NCBI RefSeq assembly: GCF_030271255.1
Contig: NZ_JASJOM010000002.1
Coordinates: forward strand, 372,001 to 436,000
Source: Peribacillus folii
GTDB taxonomy: Bacteria; Bacillota; Bacilli; Bacillales; DSM-1321
Length of the DNA stretch: 64,000 nt
Direction: 5' to 3'
Part shown: in pieces, positions 9,603 through 18,818 of the stretch
How positions within the stretch are numbered: position 1 is the stretch's first letter
Layout: each line of letters starts with the position of its first letter
Notes under the pieces: generated by a model
Seen by the model: the letters and a program-made list of their open reading frames with translations, nothing else
What the model was told of the DNA's origin: nothing
Databases searched by the model: none
Translations under genes and position numbers: made by a program

Positions 9603-10565
9603 TCAAAACTTTCTTTTTCCGATATTTTTCGCGATATCGGATAATGTTTTTCTCGCTCTTATGGCCGGCAAGCCTTTCAATTCAGTAAATGCCTTTTCCA
9701 AATACATGTCACTTACTTTCGCAGCCTGTTCAATGGCACCGGAAGATTTTATGGCATGGATGATAGCGGTCATTTCTTCTTTAGGCGTATCCTCACGAAC
9801 CGTTTCGATAAGCTGCTTTAGTTTTGGATCTTCCATAGCTATCAGTACAGGCAATGTGATGTTCCCCTGGATCAAATCACTCCCAGCCGGCTTACCAAGT
9901 TCTTCCTCAGAAGCCGTGAAGTCCAGTATATCATCGGTGATCTGATAAGACATCCCGACATAATATCCGAATTTGAATAACTTTTGATGGATCTGTTCAT
10001 CAACACCCGCTGAAATGGCACCCAATTGGCAGCTGGATGCGATGAGCAATGCCGTTTTCCGTTTGATTCTCCTGAAGTATATCCGCCAATTTTGTTCGAA
10101 ATTGTATTTATCTTTAATTTGTTCTATTTCCCCAAGGCATAATTCAACCATCGTATCCGCGAGAATTTGATGCGCCATGGGTGACTCGATCACCGACATC
10201 ATTTCCAGTGCACGCGCAAAGATGAAGTCGCCTGTATACATGGCGACACGATTATCCCATTTTGATTTAATGGTTGCAGATCCCCGGCGTAAATCCGCAT
10301 CATCCACAACATCATCATGTACAAGGGAAGCCGTGTGGATCAGTTCCAAAGTCGCCGCAACATGCTTGACGATATGGATATCATAATCGCCAAATTTGGC
10401 GCCCAATAGGACGAATACCGGTCGGATACGCTTTCCGCCGGATTGCAGCAAGTGCAGGGAGGCCTCCCTTAAAACCGTGGAATCCGCTTCAATCGCGGCT
10501 TCTAATTCTTTTTCTATTAATTGCAAATCTGCATTCAAGAATGAATACATCATTTTAAATTTCAT
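9603..10565 (-). CDS. hepT: Heptaprenyl diphosphate synthase component II
   Basis: Catalytic subunit of the two-part prenyltransferase that builds the C35 side chain of menaquinone-7. It has both aspartate-rich motifs: DDVVDDADLRRG and, later, DDILDF. The frame stays open to 10640, but GGGTGG supports the ATG at 10565, giving 320 residues starting MKFKMMYSFLNADL. The B. subtilis protein is annotated with an N-terminal extension, so the start is not certain. It follows menG by 34 bases and forms the hepS-menG-hepT operon. Confidence 0.94.
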   Translation of the reverse strand: MKFKMMYSFLNADLQLIEKELEAAIEADSTVLREASLHLLQSGGKRIRPVFVLLGAKFGDYDIHIVKHVAATLELIHTASLVHDDVVDDADLRRGSATIKSKWDNRVAMYTGDFIFARALEMMSVIESPMAHQILADTMVELCLGEIEQIKDKYNFEQNWRIYFRRIKRKTALLIASSCQLGAISAGVDEQIHQKLFKFGYYVGMSYQITDDILDFTASEEELGKPAGSDLIQGNITLPVLIAMEDPKLKQLIETVREDTPKEEMTAIIHAIKSSGAIEQAAKVSDMYLEKAFTELKGLPAIRARKTLSDIAKNIGKRKF

Positions 10566-10599
10566 ACATTCCACCCAGCTTTGTCCATTGCTATTATGC

Positions 10600-11310
10600 T
10601 TATTTTGAAGGCTTGTACCCGAAATGTGTTGCTGCAACACCGCCGAAATGGGCCTTGTAACTGACGTTTTCCATTCCTGCCTGCTTGAACATGCTTTCTA
10701 GCTTTTTCATGCCTGGGAAATCGCGGGCAGACTCCTGCAGCCAAGAATATTCGCTATAGCTTTTTGCGAATAACTTGCCGAACAAAGGCATGATGAAGCG
10801 GAAATAGAAATAATACCCCTGCTTGAAGCCGAGCATCGTCGGCTGTGATGTATCAAGGCAAACGATCATTCCCCCTGGTTTGGCGACACGGTTTAACTCT
10901 TTAAGCACTTGCATGTAGTCAGGAACATTCCGCAGCCCGAATCCGATCGTGACATAATCAAAGCTATTATCCTCAAAAGGAAGCTCCATTGCATTCCCCT
11001 GCATCAGGGAAACTTGATTCATATTGAGTTCTTTCACCTTTTGCTCACCAATTTTGAGCATGTTCTTACTGAAATCCAGACCGACAACACTGCCTTCCGG
11101 TCCTACTTCATTAGCTAGGGCAATGGTCCAGTCCGCTGTTCCGCAGCATACATCAAGGGCACGGGCGCCTTTTGGGACATTCATGATGGCCATTGTAGCC
11201 TTCCGCCATTTTAGATGCTGCTTAAAGCTGATGAGGGAATTCATCTTGTCATAGTTTCCGTATATCTTTTCAAAGACATGATGAACTTTTTGCTCTTTAG
11301 ACTGCTCCAT
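10600..11310 (-). CDS. menG: Demethylmenaquinone methyltransferase
   Basis: C-methylates demethylmenaquinone with S-adenosylmethionine, the last step of menaquinone synthesis (UbiE/MenG family). Motif I of the SAM fold is [14 protein letters not shown], motif [18 protein letters not shown], and the UbiE signature [19 protein letters not shown] follows. The 236 residues are full length. It starts 3 bases after the hepS stop and lies between the two subunits of the side-chain synthase. Confidence 0.96.
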   Translation of the reverse strand: MEQSKEQKVHHVFEKIYGNYDKMNSLISFKQHLKWRKATMAIMNVPKGARALDVCCGTADWTIALANEVGPEGSVVGLDFSKNMLKIGEQKVKELNMNQVSLMQGNAMELPFEDNSFDYVTIGFGLRNVPDYMQVLKELNRVAKPGGMIVCLDTSQPTMLGFKQGYYFYFRFIMPLFGKLFAKSYSEYSWLQESARDFPGMKKLESMFKQAGMENVSYKAHFGGVAATHFGYKPSK

Positions 11311-11313
11311 GAT

Positions 11314-12144
11314 TCACCCTTCTTTCACATATGAATTTGCTATACTTGCTGTTTGCTCAAGGAGGACCTTCACTCGAGCCTTTAAGTCATCATCCACTTT
11401 CGCGAGCTTTTGCATCGAACGCTCCAAGGATTTCCTCGCATCCCCCAAGCACTTCTCGAATGTTATCCGGACCCGTTCTTCCTGTTGCGGAGCGAGTTCG
11501 TCCTGACCACCCAAACCGCCAGTAGGAATATCCCTGAGGATATCGAATATGATCGATTGACCTGTCTCCAAGTAACGGCCCTTCTCGGCATGAAGCCTGC
11601 TTAGAAGCAGGAAATCTTCCGAAACATCGATCCAGGCAGGCTGTTTATAATAGGAACCGAGTTTGTGGATCAGCGAAGCCTCGATCGCTTTTATCGTCGT
11701 TAAAAGCAACCGAATATCTTTTATCGCCCCTTGTTGATAAAGGATGATTTTATTATCATTTATTTTTTTTATGGCGCTTGAAAGTAAACGGATCATCTCC
11801 ACATTCCCCACACTGGCAAGAACCTGGTAGTAGAGCCCGCTGTAGTAATCGCCGGCAAGCACTTGCAGCTGGCGGTTTTTCAGTACCTCAGGCAATTCCT
11901 GTCCCTCACCTGAATTCGAAACGATTTCATGGGTATCGAGGGCGATTTGCACCAACATGGTCGAGGTGATGTATTGATCTCGTTTTTCGCCTTTAACGTC
12001 CAAATCATTGAACAATCCCCAAAGCAATAACAATTTATCTTCGTCTAAGCTTGGTTTTTGTATAAACTTCAATAAATATGGATGTTGAGCTTTTTTTTCT
12101 ATTAGTCGTTTTAATTGGCTTTTGTCGTCCGTTATGTTTAACAA
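11314..12144 (-). CDS. hepS: Heptaprenyl diphosphate synthase component I
   Basis: Non-catalytic partner of HepT that sets product chain length. It is recognised by the segment HPYLLKFIQKPSLDEDKLLLL near the N-terminus, VQIALDTHE, and RQLQVLAGDYYSGLYY, all matching the HEPPP synthase component 1 family. An ATG exists at 12162, but GGGTGG stands at the right distance only for the TTG at 12144. With that start, 20 residues precede HPYL, as in B. subtilis. The length is then 276 residues, somewhat longer than the 251 of B. subtilis. Confidence 0.92.
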   Translation of the reverse strand: MLNITDDKSQLKRLIEKKAQHPYLLKFIQKPSLDEDKLLLLWGLFNDLDVKGEKRDQYITSTMLVQIALDTHEIVSNSGEGQELPEVLKNRQLQVLAGDYYSGLYYQVLASVGNVEMIRLLSSAIKKINDNKIILYQQGAIKDIRLLLTTIKAIEASLIHKLGSYYKQPAWIDVSEDFLLLSRLHAEKGRYLETGQSIIFDILRDIPTGGLGGQDELAPQQEERVRITFEKCLGDARKSLERSMQKLAKVDDDLKARVKVLLEQTASIANSYVKEG

Positions 12145-12218
12145 TTGAGACCACCCTTGCATCCCTGAAAGATATTTTTTTCATGCATATTGGTTTCTGT
12201 CTGTGTAAAATACACATT

Positions 12219-12227
12219 ATTATACCA
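12219..12227 (-). promoter_or_regulatory. Extended -10 promoter of hepS-menG-hepT
   Basis: The minus strand reads TGGTATAAT, a TG-N-TATAAT extended -10 box, about 75 bases upstream of the hepS start. The -35 region is poor. Confidence 0.5.
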
Positions 12228-12260
12228 TAAAAACAATCAGATGAAATGGACAACGTTTAT

Positions 12261-12287
12261 AAAAACAAACTTCCAAGATTAAGGAAG
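12261..12287 (-). terminator. Weak terminator after mtrB
   Basis: On the minus strand a short stem (CTTCC against GGAAG) is followed by TTTGTTTTT. The stem is short, so confidence is modest. Confidence 0.4.
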
Positions 12288-12391
12288 CTGCCAGCTACGG
12301 TTCTTCAAGTAAATGGATGCGGGGAAATTCCTGCTTGTTAAACGTGATATCAGATGATTGATTCAGTCTCTAGCAATTCATAGACACGCTA

Positions 12392-12640
12392 TTATCTATC
12401 AGAAGGATTTTTTTTAGAGTCGCTTTCTATCTCACCAAATGGCGTATATACCTTCGCATGTCCCCTGATTTTGATCGCCGAGGTATGCTCCGTGAATTGT
12501 GCAATCATCACCTCGCCTGAGTCCAGCTTCTCCGAGTGATGAAACTTCGTATCCGTGCCCCTCGTCAACCCAATCACATTTACACTATCCTCAATGGCCT
12601 TGATTACCACAAAATCGTTCAGGATCTTTTTCTCATTCAT
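12392..12640 (-). CDS. mtrB: Tryptophan RNA-binding attenuation protein (TRAP)
   Basis: TRAP forms an 11-subunit ring that, when loaded with tryptophan, binds (G/U)AG repeats in trp leader RNAs. The core from [19 protein letters not shown] through KFHHSEKL to [14 protein letters not shown] is nearly the same as the B. subtilis protein. The ATG at 12640 has a GGGGG site at proper spacing and gives 82 residues; the frame upstream overlaps folE and is a shadow. The C-terminus is a few residues longer than usual. It is translated with folE (mtrA), the known mtrAB pair. No trp biosynthetic genes lie in this window. Confidence 0.97.
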   Translation of the reverse strand: MNEKKILNDFVVIKAIEDSVNVIGLTRGTDTKFHHSEKLDSGEVMIAQFTEHTSAIKIRGHAKVYTPFGEIESDSKKNPSDR

Positions 12641-12659
12641 TTTGCTTGCCCCCATATCC

Positions 12660-13226
12660 TTAATCTTTAATGAATGCCAACACTTCCGCCCTTGTACGAT
12701 GATCTTTCGCAAACGTTCCCCTAACAGCTGAGGTGACTGTTTTCGATCCTGGTTTCTTGACACCGCGCATCGTCATGCACATATGCTCGGCCTCGACCAC
12801 CACCATCACACCATGCGGCTCAAGCTTTTCCATTATCGAGTCGGCCACAGTAGAAGTGATACGCTCTTGAAGCTGGGGTCGCTTTGAAACGGCCTCGACC
12901 GCACGCGCCAATTTGCTTAAGCCGGTCACTTTCCCGTTTTTCGGAATATATGCCACATGTGCTTTACCGTAAAAAGGGACTAAGTGATGCTCACAGACCG
13001 AGTAAAACGGGATATCCTTTACAAGGACGAGCTCTTCGTGGTCCTCACCGAAAACCGTATCGAAATATTCTTTTGGATCTTGATTAAGACCTGAAAAAAT
13101 CTCTTCATACATCCTTGCCACTCGCCCAGGTGTATCAAGCAGCCCTTCTCTCGTCGGGTCTTCCCCTACAGCCTCAAGGAGCATTTTTACCGCTTCCTCT
13201 ATTTTGGCATGATCTACATTAGCCAT
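12660..13226 (-). CDS. folE: GTP cyclohydrolase I
   Basis: Converts GTP to dihydroneopterin triphosphate, the first step of folate synthesis. The zinc and catalytic segments are visible: [20 protein letters not shown] and [17 protein letters not shown]. Length 188 residues is typical. AGGAGGT precedes the ATG. It is the first gene of the folE-mtrB pair, and mtrB follows 19 bases after its stop. Confidence 0.97.
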   Translation of the reverse strand: MANVDHAKIEEAVKMLLEAVGEDPTREGLLDTPGRVARMYEEIFSGLNQDPKEYFDTVFGEDHEELVLVKDIPFYSVCEHHLVPFYGKAHVAYIPKNGKVTGLSKLARAVEAVSKRPQLQERITSTVADSIMEKLEPHGVMVVVEAEHMCMTMRGVKKPGSKTVTSAVRGTFAKDHRTRAEVLAFIKD

Positions 13227-13464
13227 TTATCCGTACCTCCTAAAAAATTCAAAAATAGTATGTATTAAAAAAAATTTCATGGCAGCAATCATACCCTAAA
13301 ATCCTTCAATCCTATCGTTAACGCAGCAAGTGCCACCTGCAACATTGTACCATTCATGCACAGCCTTGTCAGAACCCTTTTTCCGTATCGTCATGTACTT
13401 CGGGCCTGTAACGTTTCCAAAATGTTCACTGTCTTTTATAATATCACATATGGAAATTAAGAAG

Positions 13465-13494
13465 CAAAAAAAGGACCGCGTTTGCACGCGGCCC
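13465..13494 (-). terminator. Intrinsic terminator after the HU gene
   Basis: On the minus strand GGGCCGCGTGCAAACGCGGTCC forms a GC-rich hairpin followed by seven T. It lies 34 bases after the HU stop codon. Confidence 0.85.
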
Positions 13495-13527
13495 ATTTCG
13501 GTTAAGCACCCGTATGTAAAGGTAGAA

Positions 13528-13800
13528 TTACTTCACTGCATCTTTCAGTGCTTTACCAGGTTTGAAAGCTGGCACTTTGCTAGCTGCAATTTCGATTTCG
13601 TCACCAGTTTGTGGGTTACGTCCTTTACGAGCCGCACGTTCACGAACCTCAAAGTTACCAAACCCAATCAATTGGACTTTATCACCGTTTTTTAGAGCTT
13701 CTAAGATTGTATCAAAAACAGCATCAACAGCTTTTGTAGCGTCCTTCTTAGAAATTTCAGTTGCTGTAACAACTTCATTAATCAATTCTGTTTTGTTCAT
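13528..13800 (-). CDS. hbs: HU-family DNA-binding protein
   Basis: Small, abundant DNA-bending nucleoid protein. The 90 residues start [19 protein letters not shown] and include the family signature [21 protein letters not shown], which forms the DNA-clasping beta arm. A longer frame extends to 13938, but AGGAGGTG immediately precedes the ATG at 13800. It lies between folE and spoIVA, exactly as hbs in B. subtilis, and has a terminator of its own, so it is a single-gene unit. Confidence 0.97.
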   Translation of the reverse strand: MNKTELINEVVTATEISKKDATKAVDAVFDTILEALKNGDKVQLIGFGNFEVRERAARKGRNPQTGDEIEIAASKVPAFKPGKALKDAVK

Positions 13801-14246
13801 GCCATTCACCTCCTCCCAAAAGGAATCTTTATAAAAAATCATTATTACAACACTATAATAGTGATTTGATATTAGTTTCGTTTCGAACATTTTCAATCCC
13901 TTTGAAATCGGGGATGACCAAGCCATACAAATTTCCAAATAATGAAACCGGAAATTTTAAAATAGGTTGAAATCGCTGTTACATCGCGTTTTCTGTATGT
14001 AGATTATCACAAATCCTATAAGCTTAGCAAGGGAATTCAAAAAATAATGGGAATCTTTTCATCAATAATTGTATATATTATAAATTTTGTCTTTCGCTAT
14101 TCATCATTTCCCGTTTTTATAGAATTTAAACTTATTATTTCACTGAAAATGGCTTAACCATAGGGTTTTTTCAAGTTTTTTCTAAAAAAGCGAAATATTT
14201 TCTCGTAAAAACGATTTAATTAGGTTAATCGTTGCGGCGCTGCATG
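13801..14246. other. Long AT-rich leader and promoter region of the HU gene
   Basis: About 440 bases with no gene. It should hold the HU promoter(s) and a long 5' leader. The best sigma-A match is TTGCTA at 14025-14030 and TAATCT at 14001-14006 on the minus strand, with an 18-base spacer, about 200 bases upstream of the start codon. Nothing else stands out. Confidence 0.45.
14001..14030 (-). promoter_or_regulatory. Candidate sigma-A promoter of the HU gene
   Basis: TTGCTA and TAATCT separated by 18 bases on the minus strand. A long untranslated leader would follow, as is known for hbs in B. subtilis. Confidence 0.4.
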
Positions 14247-14277
14247 CAAAAAGACCAATCCAATAATGGAGTTGGCC
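14247..14277 (-). terminator. Intrinsic terminator after spoIVA
   Basis: GACCAATCCA at 14253-14262 pairs with TGGAGTTGGCC at 14267-14277 (one bulge, one G-U), followed on the minus strand by five T. Confidence 0.8.
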
Positions 14278-14293
14278 CAGCTTTTCCACTCGC

Positions 14294-15772
14294 TTATAAG
14301 ATGATGGCGATCAAGCCACCGCTTCCCTCGTTAATGATCCTTTCCAAGGTTTCTTTCAATTTATAGCGTGCATTGTCCGGCATCATCGCCAATTTCACCT
14401 GAATGCCTTCCCTTACGTAAGAACTTAGGCTTCTGCCAAAAATATCAGAGTTCCAAATGGAAAGTGGATTGTCTTCAAAATCCTGCATCAAGTACCGAAC
14501 CAATTCTTCACTTTGCTTCTCCGTCCCGATGATCGGCGAGAATTCCGATTCGACATCGACCTTGATCATATGAATGGAAGGAGCGACCGCTTTTAGCCTG
14601 ACACCGAATCTGGCTCCCTGACGGATGATTTCCGGTTCATCAAGGCTCATATCGTTAAGGGAAGGCGCTGCGACACCATATCCCGTTTGTTTGACCATCC
14701 TCAGTGCATCCGCTACCTGATCATATTCCGCTTTTGCATAGGCAAAGTCCTGCATCAATGATAACAGATGGTCCTTGCCCCGTATTTCCACACCGACGAT
14801 TTCCTTCAGGATTTCATCATACAGTTCATCTGGGGCATATAGGTCGATTTCAGCAACACCCTGCCCCATTTCAATGCCTGCAAGTGCTGCACGATCAATG
14901 AAATCAAACTCATTGAAATGCCCGACTACCCGATCCACATCGCGCAGGCGTTTAATGTCCTTCACCGTCTCTTTAACCGCTTCCTGGTAGCTTTCCCTTA
15001 ACCAATGGTCCTCTCGCAAAACCATAACCCAACTCGGGAGGTTAACATTGACTTCAAGAACAGGAAATTCATAGAGTGCTTCACGGAGGACACTGTAAAC
15101 ATCCGATTCCCTCATTCCCTCAACGCTCATGGCCAATACAGGTATATCATACTTTTCCTGGAGTGACTCCTTTAAGGCCACCGTATTGGGATGGTGGGGC
15201 TGGACGGAATTGACGATCATGATAAACGGTTTGCCGACCTCCTTCAATTCTTCGACAACCCTTTCCTCCGCCTCCAAATAATCACTCCGTGGAATTTCCC
15301 CTATTGAACCATCCGTCGTAACGACGACACCTAATGTCGAATGATCTTGTATCACTTTACGAGTGCCTATTTCCGCCGCTTCATTGAACGGGATCGGATC
15401 CTCATACCAAGGCGTATGAATCATGCGCGGACCATTTTCATCTTCATATCCTTTTGCTCCAGGAATCGTATAACCTACACAATCCACCAGGCGGATGTTC
15501 ACTTCCAAACCTTCCGCTACGGATATCGATGCCGCCTGATTCGGTACGAATTTAGGCTCAGTCGTCATAATCGTTTTCCCTGCAGCACTCTGGGGCAATT
15601 CATCCTGTGCCCGTGCACGATCGGCTTCTGACGGGATATTGGGTATAACGACTAACTCCATGAATTTTTTAATAAATGTCGATTTCCCAGTCCTGACGGC
15701 ACCGACCACCCCTAAATATATGTCGCCGCCGGTCCGTTCAGCTATATCTTTAAAAATATCTACCTTTTCCAA
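14294..15772 (-). CDS. spoIVA: Spore coat morphogenetic ATPase SpoIVA
   Basis: Coat basement-layer ATPase made in the mother cell. It polymerises on the forespore surface after ATP hydrolysis and anchors the coat. Its 492 residues equal the B. subtilis length. Walker A is GAVRTGKST near residues 24-32, and the conserved C-terminus ends EGSGGLIAIIL, the region needed for membrane targeting through SpoVM. The start codon is TTG at 15772 behind GGGAGGGG. A sigma-E type promoter is visible upstream. Confidence 0.98.
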   Translation of the reverse strand: MEKVDIFKDIAERTGGDIYLGVVGAVRTGKSTFIKKFMELVVIPNIPSEADRARAQDELPQSAAGKTIMTTEPKFVPNQAASISVAEGLEVNIRLVDCVGYTIPGAKGYEDENGPRMIHTPWYEDPIPFNEAAEIGTRKVIQDHSTLGVVVTTDGSIGEIPRSDYLEAEERVVEELKEVGKPFIMIVNSVQPHHPNTVALKESLQEKYDIPVLAMSVEGMRESDVYSVLREALYEFPVLEVNVNLPSWVMVLREDHWLRESYQEAVKETVKDIKRLRDVDRVVGHFNEFDFIDRAALAGIEMGQGVAEIDLYAPDELYDEILKEIVGVEIRGKDHLLSLMQDFAYAKAEYDQVADALRMVKQTGYGVAAPSLNDMSLDEPEIIRQGARFGVRLKAVAPSIHMIKVDVESEFSPIIGTEKQSEELVRYLMQDFEDNPLSIWNSDIFGRSLSSYVREGIQVKLAMMPDNARYKLKETLERIINEGSGGLIAIIL

Positions 15773-15838
15773 GGTATCCCCTCCCGAATTAGAGTTTTGG
15801 GATTTCGTTTATCCATTTGCTTTTATTAGGACACTATA

Positions 15839-15868
15839 TATCTATGATGTTGTCCTAAAAATTTATTC
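15839..15868 (-). promoter_or_regulatory. Candidate sigma-E promoter of spoIVA
   Basis: On the minus strand GAATAAAT (15861-15868), a 14-base spacer, then CATAGATA (15839-15846) fit the mother-cell sigma-E pattern GHATANNT and CATACANT. B. subtilis spoIVA is sigma-E controlled. Confidence 0.5.
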
Positions 15869-15952
15869 CAATTATTTCCCTGGTTTTATCCCTTCCTCCA
15901 CCAGAAATTTTTATATAAGGGTTGTTATTTTATAAGTAAGATGAAATGAAGA

Positions 15953-16000
15953 TAAAGAAATAACCCTTCCCCTACAATATATTTTGCAGAAGAAGGGTTA
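15953..16000 (-). terminator. Intrinsic terminator after yphF
   Basis: AACCCTTC at 15962-15969 pairs with GAAGGGTT at 15992-15999; the minus strand continues with a T-rich tract. Confidence 0.7.
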
Positions 16001-16003
16001 TGC

Positions 16004-16726
16004 CTATTTTTTAAGAAAGATTGGTTTTTTTGTTTTTGCATCGATTGTATAAGGCAATGAATAAGCAGGAACGAACTCCGAGCTTTGCACTAGCAGGTTC
16101 CTGATGTCATCACCCGGTTTGATTTTTGTCTCATTCGCTTTCAAAGCTTCAACAAGGTCCGGCGTGTAATCAACAAATATATTCCCTTGCCCATCCACCA
16201 CCAGATATAAATCCCTCTGTGAAAATGGACTTGTGACAGTTGGGGCTTCCTTCAGGCCCATCTTTTCATAATCAAGGGTGAAGACATCATCGGATAACCT
16301 TTCCTTGAACGGCGGGTATCCGTTGCTCTGCTGATAGGCGGTCAGCCTTAAGGAAATATCCTGAATCCTCTGTGCCATCCTGACATCAAGCAATTTGACA
16401 GTGGGATTTTTTTCAACATCGACTAGGATATATTGAAAAACACCGCCCGATTCATAGGCGTTATCCGGTGGTTCTGCCATGTACCTGGGAGAAATCTTGG
16501 AAAATTTGATGACATATTTTTGATAAATCGGTGTCTCGGCCTCTTTCGTAACGATTGGCAAAATGCCGCCTTCATCTTTTTGAAATTGATCGACGGCACT
16601 TTGGACGGATTGAATTTGTTCTTTATAAGGCAGCTGGTTTTGCATTTTTTGCTTCTCCGGATATAAACAGCCGGATAATGTGACAGAGATGGTCAATAAA
16701 CATAATATTTTGAAAAAATTCTTCAT
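16004..16726 (-). CDS. yphF: YphF-like lipoprotein
   Basis: A secreted lipoprotein: a positively charged start, a hydrophobic stretch and the lipobox LSGC, with the lipid-bearing cysteine near residue 20. The mature part has no motif I recognise. It is named by similarity of size (about 240 residues) and by its position between yphE and spoIVA, as in B. subtilis. Two adjacent ATG codons exist; GAGGGG is spaced better for the second (16726). The function is not known; its neighbourhood suggests a possible sporulation link, which is weak inference. Confidence 0.85.
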   Translation of the reverse strand: MKNFFKILCLLTISVTLSGCLYPEKQKMQNQLPYKEQIQSVQSAVDQFQKDEGGILPIVTKEAETPIYQKYVIKFSKISPRYMAEPPDNAYESGGVFQYILVDVEKNPTVKLLDVRMAQRIQDISLRLTAYQQSNGYPPFKERLSDDVFTLDYEKMGLKEAPTVTSPFSQRDLYLVVDGQGNIFVDYTPDLVEALKANETKIKPGDDIRNLLVQSSEFVPAYSLPYTIDAKTKKPIFLKK

Positions 16727-16742
16727 CATTTCCCCTCACCTA

Positions 16743-16940
16743 TCAAGTGGTTGGCCCGCTAAGAACAACGACAATGATGATCAAGCCGGCTAGTATCATG
16801 AGTATGTATGCGATGATTGCTGTCAAGCCTCTCCAAAAGCCCTTCAATTTATATCGGCTTAAGTAGATAAGTAAGATCGAGATAACCATAAAGCCCATGG
16901 CTATGAAGGATATCCACATTTTTTGCAGAGCAGGTGTCAT
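16743..16940 (-). CDS. yphE: Small membrane protein YphE (DUF2768)
   Basis: A 65-residue protein starting MTPALQKMWISFIAMG with two hydrophobic segments (about residues 7-24 and 38-61). It matches YphE of B. subtilis by size, two-helix design and place next to yphF and spoIVA. AAGGAG precedes the ATG at 16940; the longer upstream frame is not supported. No function is known to me. Confidence 0.85.
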   Translation of the reverse strand: MTPALQKMWISFIAMGFMVISILLIYLSRYKLKGFWRGLTAIIAYILMILAGLIIIVVVLSGPTT

Positions 16941-17152
16941 ATATTCATCACTCCTTTTTCCAGAAATTATTATAACATACCAAATTACGTTAAAGGAATG
17001 AAAACTATGTAATTGTCCCTCGAAGACCTGAATTATTAGCAGGAATCGCATTCGTCCATCATCATCATGTGTTGAATTTCGCTGGACAGCGTGTGGATAA
17101 TCATATGAAATGAAAAAGACAGCCCGAAGGCCGTCTTTTGCGCAGTTTTCGA

Positions 17153-18568
<1,416 letters not shown>

Positions 18569-18630
18569 TTAAATATCTTTGCTGAAACGCTAATGCTGAC
18601 CTCCCTTTTTGCTTATATATAGTTATTTAA

Positions 18631-18646
18631 GCAAGAAGCATGCCAA
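18631..18646 (-). promoter_or_regulatory. Sigma-54 (SigL) promoter of patA
   Basis: The minus strand reads TTGGCATGCTTCTTGC. It has the -24 GG and -12 GC with the required 10 bases between them, and it differs from the TTGGCACG-N4-TTGC consensus at one position. It lies about 105 bases upstream of the patA start. Confidence 0.9.
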
Positions 18647-18694
18647 GTTAAATAACCTATCACCCCCGGAAATCCCACAAGATAACCCCCAAAT

Positions 18695-18714
18695 GCTATG
18701 CAAATTTGCATAGC
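18695..18714. promoter_or_regulatory. Upstream activator site of patA (20-base perfect palindrome)
   Basis: GCTATGCAAATTTGCATAGC is a perfect palindrome beginning 49 bases upstream of the -24 element, the place where a sigma-54 activator binds. A further half-site ATTTGCATA lies at 18724-18732. A related sequence stands at the same distance before the puuP promoter. Confidence 0.75.
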
Positions 18715-18767
18715 GATAGTTTCATTTGCATAATCACCGACAAACGGAGCATATTCCCATGGTCCAT

Positions 18768-18811
18768 GAAAAAAACCGTCGGACAATTGACTGTAATCGC
18801 TTGTCCGACGG
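18768..18811 (-). terminator. Intrinsic terminator after the sigma-54 activator gene
   Basis: CCGTCGGACAA at 18776-18786 pairs perfectly with TTGTCCGACGG at 18801-18811, followed on the minus strand by seven T. It separates the activator transcript from the patA promoter. Confidence 0.92.
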
Positions 18812-18818
18812 CCTTCAT

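Noticed and set aside
12641..12763. N-terminal extension of mtrB by 41 residues
   Set aside because: It lies inside folE in another frame and a good ribosome site precedes the inner ATG; TRAP proteins are about 75 residues.
13801..13938. N-terminal extension of the HU protein by 46 residues
   Set aside because: HU proteins are about 90 residues and AGGAGGTG stands directly before the inner ATG.
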